Of a stretch of DNA of 64,000 nucleotides, positions 1-8,291 are shown in pieces; positions within the stretch are counted from its first letter, which is position 1; each line of letters opens with the position of its first letter. This DNA comes from Rhodopseudomonas palustris (lineage in GTDB: Bacteria > Pseudomonadota > Alphaproteobacteria > Rhizobiales > Xanthobacteraceae). Under the pieces are notes generated by a model. That model was not told where the DNA came from. It searched no databases and saw nothing but the letters and a program-made list of their open reading frames with translations. The translations under genes and the position numbers were made by a program. The stretch lies in the NCBI RefSeq assembly GCF_034479375.1, contig NZ_CP140155.1:3634501-3698500 (forward strand), given 5' to 3'.

Positions 1-2481
1 GAGACCGATCAGCGCCAGGCCGATCGCGATCTGGACGATGCCGCCCGCCGTTCCGCCGTCGAGCAGGAACGGCGCGGCGACCAGCCAGGCACCGAGCCCG
101 ACATTGAGGAAGCGCACCGGGCGCACGACCTCGGCCAGAGCCGTGACGGCGATCAGCACGACCAGGCAACCGGTGATGTGATCGCTGAAGGACAGCGGCG
201 GCCGGGTATCGAGGAGCAGCGGCGATGCGACCAGCACGACGCCGAGACCGATACTGGCGAGCAGCGTCCACGGGAAGGTCACGCCGCCGACGACGAAATC
301 CCTCAGGATCTCGCCGATCGGACGGTCGAGATCGGGCGCGGGCGTCTGGTCCTGCGACAACGCCGGACCGCCCATCCAGAAGGTGCGCCAGAACGGCTCG
401 CCGGCCCTGGTGGCGCGCCAGAGATACTGCACGCTCGCCAGCACCTCGTCGACCGAATAGGGAATCAGGATCACGGTGACGACCGCCTGAATGATACAGA
501 GCGTGCACAGCGCGCCGATCAGCGGCGGCTGGATGATGATGAAGGTGACGCTGACCACGCCGAGCGGAATGATCAGCAGGCCGAACAGAAACACCATCCA
601 TGGCATGGTGCGCCAGCGGCGGCGGTCGCCGATCGAGCCGGCGAGAATGTCGAGCGCGTAGGCGAAGGCGCCGAGGCCGGCATCCGCGATCGGGAAGCCC
701 TTCGACACCCACGACGTCACCACCGCCTCGCTGCCGTTGCGAACCGGCGCGTCGCCCGGACCGAAGAACGGGTCCCACAGCGAGTCGATGTGGCCCATCT
801 GATAGGCGGCCAGATAGCGCGAGACGAACAGCCCGACGAAGGCCAGCGCGACGATCGGAATGCGCTGGGTGAAGGTCGACGGCGAGTAGCTCCAGCCGAG
901 CGGACGATCGTCATCGGCGGCCAACGCCCGCCGGCTGACGCCGGCCGGCGGCGGGATCAGCACCGCGAGGGCGACCACCAGCATGCCGACCAGCGTATCG
1001 AGGCCGTAGGCGGCGGCGCTCGTCGTCCAGAACAGCAGCGGCGCCAACATCACCCAGAGCCCGACGGCCGCGGTCGCCCACTGCATCCAGCGCCGCTCGC
1101 GGGCGAGGCTCGCGAGCGCCATCACGGTGATCAGCAGCCCGGAGACGATCTCGCTGATGCCGAGCCTGGCGTTGCGGGTCTGGGCATCCGCCACCTCGTG
1201 GCCGAGCGCAGGCGGCGCGGCCGCCGTGACGGCGTCGAACAGGCCGAGCGTCATCGGCGACGTGATCAGCCACAGCCCGAGCGCGGCATTCGTCAGCGGC
1301 GCCCACAGCGTCCAGGCGCGATGCCGATCGACGGCTTCGTCGACCTGCGCCGGGCTCAGCTCGAGCGGCTGCTTCAGCCGCTCCTGTGCCTGGTCGAGTT
1401 CCGGCTCCGACGCGGCCACGGCCGGGGCTTCGAGCTTGTTGATCTCGTACCAGCGGGTCGGATCCTGTTTCAGCCGGCGGATCATCTCCGGCAGCGTGTC
1501 GACCAGCCGATGCGCCGGCTTCCAGCCGAGCAGCGCGCGGGCGCGCGACGCGTCGATCTCGTAGTGATCGTCGGAATTCTCGATCATCCAGGGCTTGATG
1601 TCGGTGTCCTGATCGAGCACCTCGGTCTGCACCCAGGCGCCCGCTTTGGTGAGGCCCTTGTTCAGGCTGAGCGTGCGCCACTCCTCGTCGTGCACCAGGC
1701 GGCCGATGCGCTTCTGCATCTCCTGATAAGACGGCGTCTCCTCCTCGCCGATCAGCAGCGTCGTCTCGTCCGGAAGATCGCAGCGGCGATCGACCGTGCG
1801 CACGATCGCGTCGACCAGATCGTCTTTGTGCAGATAGGGCTGCCCGGCGGAGAGATCGCCGGTGAACAGATAGGCGGTCGGCAGCCGCTCGAAGATGCGG
1901 GAGATCTGCTGCGCGATGAACGCCGCGCGGCAATCCTCGTCATAGACACCGGCCAGCCGCAAAATCACGGTCCGCGTATCGCCGCGTTGCTGCGCGATCA
2001 GCCGTTCGGTGTCGGCCTTGGATTGCGGATAGGCCCAGGCGGGACGGATCGGCGAATCCTCGTCGACGCGCACGCCCTTGTCGGGGCTCGGCGCATGCAC
2101 CAGCAAGGTGCTGGAGAAGATGAATTGCCCGGCGCCGACCGTCTTCAGCGCGCGCAGGAGCCGCGCCGTGCCCTCGACCGTGACCGACTGATATCTGGGA
2201 TCGTCCTCGCCGGTCGTGTCGTAGTAGGCGGCCAGATGCACCACCGAGGCGATGGTCCCGCCCGCCCGCTTCGTCGCCTCATTCACGGCGCTGTCGACGC
2301 TCTCGTCCGAGGTGAGGTCGATCTCGACGGTCTCCATCCCCTCGACGGGATGCTTCGCCGGCATCAGGTCCAGACCGATCACCCGGTAGCGTTTCTGCAG
2401 ACCCTTGGCGATGGCCTGACCGAGAAACCCGCTGCTGCCGGTGATGAGGACGGTGGGGCGCTTGGAGGAATCCTTCGGCAT
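1..2481 (-). CDS. SDR epimerase fused to SPW-repeat / VKOR-like membrane domain (partial, C-terminus off the edge)
   Basis: At least 827 codons are open to the left edge. Residues 1-300 are an extended SDR: Rossmann motif GSSGFLG at 15-21 and an active-site pair Y151...K155 in AYPQSK. The rest is a polytopic membrane region. It contains SPW-like segments (Trp-Pro or Leu-Trp followed by a hydrophobic helix, e.g. GLWLITSP, GAWLVAAP) and a CTLC pair at C659-C662 inside a helix, which matches the CxxC redox centre of vitamin K epoxide reductase / DsbB-like enzymes. The chosen ATG has GAAGG six bases upstream; an in-frame ATG lies at 2487. The SDR and membrane calls are firm. A role in coupling a nucleotide-sugar-type SDR to quinone-linked thiol redox is inference. 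The substrate is unknown. Confidence 0.8.
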   Translation of the reverse strand, partial: MPKDSSKRPTVLITGSSGFLGQAIAKGLQKRYRVIGLDLMPAKHPVEGMETVEIDLTSDESVDSAVNEATKRAGGTIASVVHLAAYYDTTGEDDPRYQSVTVEGTARLLRALKTVGAGQFIFSSTLLVHAPSPDKGVRVDEDSPIRPAWAYPQSKADTERLIAQQRGDTRTVILRLAGVYDEDCRAAFIAQQISRIFERLPTAYLFTGDLSAGQPYLHKDDLVDAIVRTVDRRCDLPDETTLLIGEEETPSYQEMQKRIGRLVHDEEWRTLSLNKGLTKAGAWVQTEVLDQDTDIKPWMIENSDDHYEIDASRARALLGWKPAHRLVDTLPEMIRRLKQDPTRWYEINKLEAPAVAASEPELDQAQERLKQPLELSPAQVDEAVDRHRAWTLWAPLTNAALGLWLITSPMTLGLFDAVTAAAPPALGHEVADAQTRNARLGISEIVSGLLITVMALASLARERRWMQWATAAVGLWVMLAPLLFWTTSAAAYGLDTLVGMLVVALAVLIPPPAGVSRRALAADDDRPLGWSYSPSTFTQRIPIVALAFVGLFVSRYLAAYQMGHIDSLWDPFFGPGDAPVRNGSEAVVTSWVSKGFPIADAGLGAFAYALDILAGSIGDRRRWRTMPWMVFLFGLLIIPLGVVSVTFIIIQPPLIGALCTLCIIQAVVTVILIPYSVDEVLASVQYLWRATRAGEPFWRTFWMGGPALSQDQTPAPDLDRPIGEILRDFVVGGVTFPWTLLASIGLGVVLVASPLLLDTRPPLSFSDHITGCLVVLIAVTALAEVVRPVRFLNVGLGAWLVAAPFLLDGGTAGGIVQIAIGLALIGL

Positions 2482-2904
2482 CGGCATCCTTCGGATCGAC
2501 GGAGGGTGTCGTTCGATGCCGACCCGGGGCTGGACGATGCCGACATCGGCGTTGCGGCGCGAAGCGCGATCGCGCCGTGGCCTTCCGCAGTCCAAGCACC
2601 GATCTCCGCATCCGTTCCGGGGTGCGGTTTTTGATCGCAGATGAATGACCGATCGGGAAGTTGGGGTGGCGGCCTGGGATCGCCGCGCGCGCGGTTGCAC
2701 CGCTCGGCTGCGCGGCGCAACGCCCGGGCCGTCGCGGAGGCCGGGCCGATCCCGCAATCCGCCGTCTTCAGGCCCGCAGCCGCTCCGCCGCAGGGCTCGC
2801 CGAACGATCGTGAAGACGGGGGTGGGCCGGGTCGCTCGGGTTCACGCCGGTCAAGGCGACGTGCACCATTCTCATTCGCGCCGCAGATCGGGGCGCGTCG
2901 ATTC
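2482..2904. other. Intergenic, no supported gene
   Basis: These 423 bases separate the SDR/VKOR gene from the small-ORF pair. Open frames exist on both strands because the GC content is high, but none has a ribosome binding site, recognisable domain or plausible composition. I see no strong terminator or operator here. Confidence 0.5.
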
Positions 2905-3105
2905 TCAGCGCGTCGCGGATGCGGACGCCGACACGCGCAGCGGCGCGGCGCCGCTGCTCAGCCCCAGCTTTCCGGACTCCGCCAGTTCGCGCAGCCGATT
3001 GCGCGCCCACACGCGCATCGCCCGGTCCGAGCGAAGTTCAGCAAGACTGCTCTGATCGATCTGATCGATCCGGTCCGACTCGTGTTGATTGTTCCGACCC
3101 GCCAT
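2905..3105 (-). CDS. Small protein of unknown function, 66 aa
   Basis: The ATG is preceded by a near-perfect Shine-Dalgarno, AGGAGG, seven bases upstream, which is the main reason for calling it. The product is hydrophilic, with an acidic/Gln-rich N-terminus (SDRIDQIDQ) followed by a basic amphipathic helix (RAMRVWARNRLRELAESGK). There is no signal peptide or membrane segment. It follows a 52-codon ORF after a 26-base gap and probably shares its transcript, with a perfect FNR/FixK-type box upstream of both. I do not recognise a family. The start is well supported; the function is unknown. Confidence 0.6.
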   Translation of the reverse strand: MAGRNNQHESDRIDQIDQSSLAELRSDRAMRVWARNRLRELAESGKLGLSSGAAPLRVSASASATR

Positions 3106-3131
3106 CAACTTTCCTCCTGTGTGAACCCGGC

Positions 3132-3290
3132 TCATCGCCGCGCGTCGAGCAGCACGCCTGCTTCGTTGTGACGTGCGACTGCGACCGACTCCTTGCACTG
3201 ATTCACCCCGAAATGGCGGTACAATTCGGGCGCGCTCATCCTGAATAATTCCAAACTGCGAACTAACTCGAATGGCGCGGGGATCGTCAT
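3132..3290 (-). CDS. Small protein of unknown function, 52 aa, behind an FNR/FixK box
   Basis: This ORF starts with MTIPAPFELVRSLE and contains MSAPELYRHFGV, which suggests a short soluble helical protein. There is one cysteine (C32) and no membrane segment. The ATG lies about 57 bases from the centre of the TTGAT-N4-ATCAA box. That puts a transcription start at the usual -41.5 position just upstream of the ATG. No good Shine-Dalgarno is visible, so the gene is less certain than its downstream partner. The family is not recognised. Confidence 0.4.
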   Translation of the reverse strand: MTIPAPFELVRSLELFRMSAPELYRHFGVNQCKESVAVARHNEAGVLLDARR

Positions 3291-3340
3291 GAACGTTGCG
3301 ATCACAAAGTACCAACTGATCGCCGGAAGTGATCGCTGGT

Positions 3341-3354
3341 TTGATTTGAATCAA
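3341..3354 (-). promoter_or_regulatory. FNR/FixK-type operator (TTGAT-N4-ATCAA)
   Basis: The 14-bp sequence TTGATTTGAATCAA is a perfect match to the FNR/FixK consensus with both half-sites intact. In this bacterial group such boxes are bound by FixK or AadR and switch genes on at low oxygen. It is a palindrome, so direction is taken from context: the small ORFs at 3290 and 3105 lie downstream on the minus strand at suitable spacing. Nothing credible is downstream on the plus strand before the element boundary at 3548. Confidence 0.6.
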
Positions 3355-3547
3355 TGCAAACGCAATCGAGAATACGTCGGCAGCGTCACCGCCGATGGCG
3401 ACGCGTCGCGATTCGCAACGCTCCCGCGAGGCGTGTCGACCAATGCACGTCGCGAACCTGTTCCCGGGCGGCGGCGCGCACGGATCAGGGCCGCGCCTCT
3501 TCGACTGAGGCGCTTTCAACTCGGGTTGCAAGCTGAGGGCTGGCGGA

Positions 3548-3595
3548 CGGCTGGAGCGGGCGAAGGGAATCGAACCCTCGTATGCAGCTTGGGAA
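3548..3595 (+). repeat. Distal attachment-site copy (48-bp direct repeat of the tRNA-Gly 3' half)
   Basis: These 48 bases are identical to 5692-5739, which covers the 3' half of the tRNA-Gly gene from the anticodon loop to the CCA end plus four flanking bases. This copy has no tRNA 5' half and cannot make a tRNA. It is the classic footprint of site-specific integration at the 3' end of a tRNA gene. Confidence 0.9.
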
Positions 3596-3896
3596 AACGA
3601 TTTGTAATAAACCGTCCCAAAGGATCGCCTTAGCGCTTTGAGACACTGAGAACGCAGAATGCACGGTCGGCAGCGGTGCTGGTGCTGGTGCCGCTGATCC
3701 TGTGGCGATGCGCGTTCGTCTGCCGACATACGATCGTCACGGGCGTCGAGACCCGCAACCAAAGCCGCGAAGTCGTCCAGATGATCACGGTCAGGCTGAT
3801 CGTCGCGGCACCGAAGCGAGCGCCGGCGCGTCCGGCAGGGCCGGTGGGCGCTGCGGGCCGCAGCGGGTGCACTCCGGAGGGGCCAAGCATGGCATT
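3596..3896. other. Left part of the Fic element, no supported gene
   Basis: A 74-codon plus-strand frame ending at 3900 begins with a hydrophobic run but lacks a ribosome binding site and has a Pro/Ala/Arg tail typical of chance high-GC frames. An 86-codon minus-strand frame overlaps it. Neither resembles an integrase or a known cargo protein. I call nothing here. Confidence 0.4.
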
Positions 3897-4131
3897 TTGA
3901 ACGTTTTACCGTAAGGCTGATTGTTTTCCCGCATTCGATGGCATTTTTGGCAGGCCCGGAATTTCCTTGAACGATTTTCCGCGGATGACCATAATATTGA
4001 ATGTTTTTCCGCAGTCAGCCTTATTGTTGAACGATTTTTTGGGAATCTGAATGTTTTACTGTGAACTCACCTTATCCTGAACGTTTCGCCATCCTGCTGA
4101 ACGATTTTCCGCCCCGGGCGCCGGTTTTGAA
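3897..4131 (+). repeat. Array of degenerate 15-16 bp repeats with 10-bp-quantised spacing
   Basis: Nine copies of a unit with consensus YTGAAYGWTTTTCCG start at 3897, 3917, 3967, 3997, 4027, 4047, 4077, 4097 and 4127 (the last truncated to its first bases). The intervals are 20, 50, 30, 30, 20, 30, 20 and 30 bp, all exact multiples of ten, so every copy lies nearly on the same face of the helix. The longer 30-bp units share an extra block resembling TCAnCTTAT that the 20-bp units lack. The array ends at the Shine-Dalgarno of the Fic gene. Likely roles are a multi-site operator or an iteron/arm-site array; this is inference. Confidence 0.7.
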
Positions 4132-4144
4132 CAAGGAGTTCCAC

Positions 4145-5635
4145 TTGCAGGACCAGAGCTTAGGTCAACTCCGCCTCCATGAGATGCTGGAGCTCGACGT
4201 ACCGAAGCCCCACGTGCGCTCGACGGCGGTCCGTGGCAACCGTCGAACCATCGAGGGACAGGATGCACTGATCGAACAGTTTCCTCCCCGGTACGTCCCG
4301 CAAGACACCGCGATCGACCATCTCAAGTTCGCGCTACGTCACGAACCGCTGGACATGGGAGTCCTGACTGCCGCCCTCAAGGCGATGCCGAAGCAGGACA
4401 TCGAGACCTGGATCAAGTCCGAGCCGACCGGCGCCTTCTCGCGGCGGGCATGGTTTCTCTATGAGACGCTGACCGGCGACACGCTCGACATCGAAGACGC
4501 CGGCGCGGTGACGTACGTCGACGCCTTAGATCCCGAACGGCACATCGTCGCGAACGGCGCGCGATCGCGCAGGCACAAGGTGACGGACAATCTCCTCGGA
4601 GCGCCCGGCTTCTTCCTCACCGTCCGGCGGACCGCGAAGATCCAGCAGCACATCGCGGAGAAGCTCGACGAAGTCGCGAAGGCTTACACAGAGAAGGTGC
4701 CCGCCGAGACGCTGAAGCGGGCCGTGCAGTACCTGTACACGAAGGAAACGAAATCCTCCTTCGAGATCGAACACGAAAGGCCGACGCCGGAGAAGGCACG
4801 GCGCTTCATCGCCGCGCTCGAGCAGGGCGAAAAGTTCGACCCGACCGACGAGAAGGGTCTCATCGCGCTTCAGAATGAGATCGTCGACCCGAGATACGCC
4901 GCCTCGGACGTCCGCGATTTCCAGAACTTCGTGGGCGAAACGCTCGGCTCGCACCGGGAGAAGGTGCATTTCGTCTGCCCGAAACCGAAGGACGTGAAGC
5001 CTCTGATGTCGGACTGGAGGAAGATGACCGCGCGCCTCAAGCAGGACGCAGAGCCCGTCACCGCGGCGGCGCTGATCGCCTTCACGTTCGTCTTCATCCA
5101 TCCGTTCGAGGACGGAAACGGCCGTATCCACCGTTTTCTCATCCATCACGTGCTGTCGTCCCAGCACTACACGCCCAAAGGAATCATCTTTCCGGTCTCG
5201 GCGGCGATCCTGCGCAACATCAAGGAGTACGACACGGCCCTCGAAAGCTACTCGAATCCGCTTCTCGCGCACGTCAAGTACAGGATGACGCCGAAGAACG
5301 AAGTCGAGGTCTTGAACGAGACAGCGCACCTCTACCGGTACTTCGACGCGACCCGTTTCGTCGAATACCTCTACGACAAGCTTGCGGAGACGATCGCCAC
5401 CGACCTCAAGGAGGAAGTCGAGTTCGTCGAGAAGTTCGACCGTGCCTACACCGCGGTGACGAACCAGATCGACATGCCGAACAGGCGCGCGTCGTTGTTC
5501 GTCGGCCTCTGCATGCAGAACGCCGGAAAGCTATCAAAGAAGAAACGCGAGCAGTTTCCCGAGTTGACCGACGATGAGATCACGATGCTCGAGGAAGCCA
5601 TCGAGGAAACGCTGGCGGAACGCGATGAGGCCTAG
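4145..5635 (+). CDS. Fic-family protein (putative AMP-/nucleotidyl-transferase), 496 aa
   Basis: The Fic core HPFEDGNGRIHR is complete, with catalytic H319, N325 and the nucleotide-binding arginines. The N-terminal part has the features usual in this large Fic subfamily (SRRAWFLYE; SRRHKVTDNLLG). It also has the element matching the autoinhibitory helix (S/T)xxxE(G/N), here SFEIEH at 205-210: the Glu is kept but the Gly is His. I place the start at TTG 4145 because AAGGAG sits six bases upstream. An upstream ATG at 4061 would translate through the repeat array and has no ribosome binding site. Such enzymes attach AMP or other nucleotide moieties to target proteins. The target is unknown. It is the only gene in its element. 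Confidence 0.85.
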   Translation: MQDQSLGQLRLHEMLELDVPKPHVRSTAVRGNRRTIEGQDALIEQFPPRYVPQDTAIDHLKFALRHEPLDMGVLTAALKAMPKQDIETWIKSEPTGAFSRRAWFLYETLTGDTLDIEDAGAVTYVDALDPERHIVANGARSRRHKVTDNLLGAPGFFLTVRRTAKIQQHIAEKLDEVAKAYTEKVPAETLKRAVQYLYTKETKSSFEIEHERPTPEKARRFIAALEQGEKFDPTDEKGLIALQNEIVDPRYAASDVRDFQNFVGETLGSHREKVHFVCPKPKDVKPLMSDWRKMTARLKQDAEPVTAAALIAFTFVFIHPFEDGNGRIHRFLIHHVLSSQHYTPKGIIFPVSAAILRNIKEYDTALESYSNPLLAHVKYRMTPKNEVEVLNETAHLYRYFDATRFVEYLYDKLAETIATDLKEEVEFVEKFDRAYTAVTNQIDMPNRRASLFVGLCMQNAGKLSKKKREQFPELTDDEITMLEEAIEETLAERDEA

Positions 5636-5691
5636 CCCTCCGGACCGGTACCGCACGGCCCCAGGGAAGTGCCCTATTTCTTGGGGAAAAT

Positions 5692-5739
5692 CGGCTGGAG
5701 CGGGCGAAGGGAATCGAACCCTCGTATGCAGCTTGGGAA
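5692..5739 (+). repeat. Proximal attachment-site copy within tRNA-Gly
   Basis: This is the right-hand copy of the 48-bp direct repeat. It overlaps the 3' half of tRNA-Gly(CCC), so the tRNA gene stays intact after integration. Confidence 0.9.
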
Positions 5740-5769
5740 GCTGCCGTTCTACCATTGAACTACGCCCGC
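5696..5769 (-). tRNA. glyU: tRNA-Gly (CCC anticodon)
   Basis: The 74 bases fold as a standard cloverleaf: acceptor stem GCGGGCG/CGCCCGC, D arm, anticodon stem GCAGC/GCTGC with loop TTCCCAA, T arm with TTCGATT, discriminator T and an encoded CCA. The loop gives anticodon CCC, which reads GGG glycine codons. Its 3' half is the integration target of the Fic element. Confidence 0.95.
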
Positions 5770-5998
5770 GCGCCGGGCCGCGACAGGCGCGGCCGACCGC
5801 CTTGGTCTAGCCGAGACCGCGCGTTCCGCCAAGGGGTCAGCCCAACCGGCCACCGAGGGCAGCCGAGGCGGCGCGGCGCGGGATCGGCGGCGCGGCGAAC
5901 GGCCGGCGCGGCGGGTCGGCCGCGAGCCCCAGCAACACCGTTAACAATTTGTAAAGATTCCGGATGCGCGGTTCCACGGCGCTGGTATAGTCGAACCC

Positions 5999-6577
5999 AT
6001 GGTGGGGGTTGCGTATACGATTTTCGATACGATGATGGGCCGATGCGGCATCGCATGGGGCCTCGACGGCGTTCTCGCCGTCCAGCTCGCCGAGAGCCGC
6101 GAGATCGACACCCGCCGCCGGCTGCTGAAGCAGTGTCCGGATGCCCGCGAGGCCCGGCCGACGGTCGGAATCGACAGCGCCATCGAAGGCATCGCGGCGA
6201 TCTTGCGCGGCGCGCATTGGGATTTTTCCGACGTCCGGCTCGACCTCGGCGGCCTGCCGGCCTTCGACTGCCGGGTCTACGACGTGCTGCGCGACATTCC
6301 GCGCGGCGAGACCGCGACCTATGCGGAGATCGCCCGGCGCGCCGGCTCGCCCGGCGCGCTGCATGCGGTCGGCCATGCGATCCGCAACAATCCGTTCGCC
6401 GTGATCGTGCCCTGCCATCGCGCGCTGACGATCGCCGGCGACACCAGCGGCACCTGCGCCAATGGCGGCGCCATCACCCGGCGGCGGCTGCTGGCGGTCG
6501 AGGGCGCGCTGGCGACCCGCGGCCCGAGCCTGTTCGACGTACTGCTCACCGCCGCGCCGCGCCAGGCGGATCGCTAG
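5999..6577 (+). CDS. ogt: Methylated-DNA--protein-cysteine methyltransferase, 192 aa
   Basis: This suicide DNA-repair protein moves the alkyl group from O6-alkylguanine to its own cysteine. The active-site motif PCHR (C139) is present within VIVPCHRAL, preceded by the helix-turn-helix region GETATYAEIARRAGSPGA and the asparagine hinge RNNP. The length is normal for an Ogt without an Ada regulatory domain. ATG 5999 is used because a TATAGT-like box lies just upstream and the N-terminus fits the family. It stands alone and converges on the MATE gene (gap 17 bp). Confidence 0.92.
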   Translation: MVGVAYTIFDTMMGRCGIAWGLDGVLAVQLAESREIDTRRRLLKQCPDAREARPTVGIDSAIEGIAAILRGAHWDFSDVRLDLGGLPAFDCRVYDVLRDIPRGETATYAEIARRAGSPGALHAVGHAIRNNPFAVIVPCHRALTIAGDTSGTCANGGAITRRRLLAVEGALATRGPSLFDVLLTAAPRQADR

Positions 6578-6594
6578 AACTCAGAACAAGCCGA

Positions 6595-8046
6595 TCAGTC
6601 CAGCCCGAGCGTCCGCGGATCGGGCACCGGCACAGCTTTCGGCGCCCAGCGCGTCAGCAGCACGGCGAGCGCCGTGGCGAGGCCGAGCACCACCATCGAG
6701 GCGGCGGCGAGCGCGAAGAAATTGCCGGCGCTGCCGTTGTTGGCGATCAGCAGCCAGCCGCCGATGCCGACGAAGAGCAGCCGCCCGGTCTGCGCCAGCA
6801 CCGGGCCGAGCACCCGCGCCGCGCCCTGCGCCGAGAAGTACAGCGAGATCGACAGGCCGATGAAGGCGTACATCGGCCCCGCCGCCCGCAGATAGCGCTC
6901 GCCGGCGAGCTTGACGCCCGGGTCGCTGGTGAACAGATCGACCCACAGATGCGGGAAGAAGGCGACCGCGGTGCCGACCACGCCGACGCAGAGAAACGAC
7001 ACCAGCGCCGCGGTCCAGGCGATCCGCCGCGCGCGCGCCACCCGGCCGGCGCCGATCGCCATGCCGATCATCGGCACCGAGGCGATGCCGACCGCGAAGG
7101 CGATCGAGGTCAGCATGAATTCCAGCCGCGCGCCGATGCCGTAGCCGGCGAGGATCTCGGTGCCGAACCGCGCCAGCATGTGGGTGAAGATGGTGATCGT
7201 CAGCACCGACTGCAGCGGCGTGAAGCAGGCCACCGCGCCGACCTTGAGAATGTCGAAGAACATCGCGCGCTGGATCCGCAGCCCCTTGAACTTCGGCGTC
7301 ACCCCGGCGCGGCCGGAGAAGATGTACCAGGCCATCACCCCGGCGCCGACCGAGAACGCCGTCAACGTGCCGGCGGCGACGCCCGGCATGCCGAAGCTCG
7401 GGATCGGGCCGAAGCCAAGGCCGAGCACGCCGCCGAGCACGATCTGCAGCCCGGCCGCATTCAGGATCATCAGCGACGGCAGCTTCATGTTGCCGGTGCC
7501 GCGCAGGATCGCCGCGAAGGTGTTCATCAGCCACGGCACCACCGCGCCGGCGAAGAAGACGTGGGCGTAGCTCACCGCCTGCGCCAGCACATTGCCGCGG
7601 CCGCCGAGCAGCTCCAGCGCGCGGGCGCCGAACACCAGCATCCCGACCGTGAACACCAGGCCGAAGCACAGCCCGATCAGCAACGCATGCATCGCCAGCG
7701 TCGCGGCGCGGTCGCTGTCGCCGGAGCCGAGCGCGCGCGCGACCGCGGAGGCGACGCCGCCGCCCATCGCGCCGCCGGACATCGTCATGGTCAGGATCAC
7801 GAACGGAAACACCAGCGCCATCGCCGCCAGCGCCTCGGTGCCGAGCCGGCCGATATAGGAGGTCTCGGCGACCACCACGCAGGTGCCGGCGGTCAGCGCC
7901 ACCACATTCGGCCAAGACAGCCGCAGCAGGGTCGGCAGGATGGCGCCGTCGAGCAGCGGATTGGGCGGCGGCAGCGGCGGCTCGGCCTCGCGCCGCGGCG
8001 GCTCGCCCTGCACCGGCGGCAGTTCGGCGACGGCGATGTCGGACAT
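6595..8046 (-). CDS. MATE-family multidrug/metabolite exporter, 483 aa
   Basis: The protein has about twelve hydrophobic segments in two similar halves and opens with a Pro/Glu-rich cytoplasmic tail ([19 protein letters not shown]). Family features include [26 protein letters not shown] at the first helix and [19 protein letters not shown] at the start of the second half. MATE proteins export cationic drugs or metabolites in exchange for Na+ or H+. The ATG is followed by a normal soluble leader. It is divergent from the dehydrogenase gene at 8292. The substrate cannot be read from the sequence. Confidence 0.9.
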   Translation of the reverse strand: MSDIAVAELPPVQGEPPRREAEPPLPPPNPLLDGAILPTLLRLSWPNVVALTAGTCVVVAETSYIGRLGTEALAAMALVFPFVILTMTMSGGAMGGGVASAVARALGSGDSDRAATLAMHALLIGLCFGLVFTVGMLVFGARALELLGGRGNVLAQAVSYAHVFFAGAVVPWLMNTFAAILRGTGNMKLPSLMILNAAGLQIVLGGVLGLGFGPIPSFGMPGVAAGTLTAFSVGAGVMAWYIFSGRAGVTPKFKGLRIQRAMFFDILKVGAVACFTPLQSVLTITIFTHMLARFGTEILAGYGIGARLEFMLTSIAFAVGIASVPMIGMAIGAGRVARARRIAWTAALVSFLCVGVVGTAVAFFPHLWVDLFTSDPGVKLAGERYLRAAGPMYAFIGLSISLYFSAQGAARVLGPVLAQTGRLLFVGIGGWLLIANNGSAGNFFALAAASMVVLGLATALAVLLTRWAPKAVPVPDPRTLGLD

Positions 8047-8291
8047 GGTTCCCCCCGAGGCCCGATCTGACAGCCGCGCCTTACGACGTTCCTATCATCG
8101 ATCCGCGGCAAAGCGATGCCCGCGCCACGCATGGGTGGTTGCGCGGCAGATCAACGCGGTCGGGCCGCAAGCTGCCGCCGCTGCGACATCTCGGCAGGCC
8201 GTATCAGATGATTTTCCGGGCGGTCCGCCGAACGCAACCGCCTCTGGTTCATTGGCTCGGCATCGGTTTCTGCAAGCGGAGAGCCACGACC

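Larger units (their letters stand above)
3548..5739. mobile_element. 2.1-kb integrated element in tRNA-Gly(CCC), carrying a Fic gene and no integrase
   Basis: The element is defined by the perfect 48-bp direct repeats at 3548-3595 and 5692-5739; the distance between equivalent bases is 2144. The intact tRNA is at the right end, reading towards the element, so insertion was at its 3' end. Inside are about 300 bp with no convincing gene, an AT-richer repeat array at 3897-4131 and one Fic gene that stops 57 bp before the right repeat. No integrase, excisionase, relaxase or transposase is visible. It is either a satellite moved by an integrase supplied in trans or the remnant of a larger island after internal deletion. 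Confidence 0.75.

Noticed and set aside
178..2634. An 818-codon open frame on the plus strand
   Set aside because: It is the exact antisense of the SDR/VKOR gene, is full of Arg/His/Asp runs and has no domain. The minus-strand frame has clear motifs.
3289..3633. A 114-codon plus-strand frame crossing the left att repeat
   Set aside because: It would translate chromosomal and element DNA across the 48-bp repeat, and its composition is not protein-like.
2905..3762. A 285-codon minus-strand frame covering the small gene and the attL repeat
   Set aside because: Only its last 66 codons follow a ribosome binding site. The upstream part crosses the integration boundary and the FNR box and overlaps the 52-codon ORF.
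3897..4131. CRISPR array
   Set aside because: Repeats are short, degenerate and spaced by 5-35 bp without unique spacers of constant length, and no cas gene is present.
5755..8070. A 771-codon plus-strand frame
   Set aside because: Antisense shadow of the MATE gene and out-of-frame overlap of ogt; low-complexity Arg/His/Gln composition.
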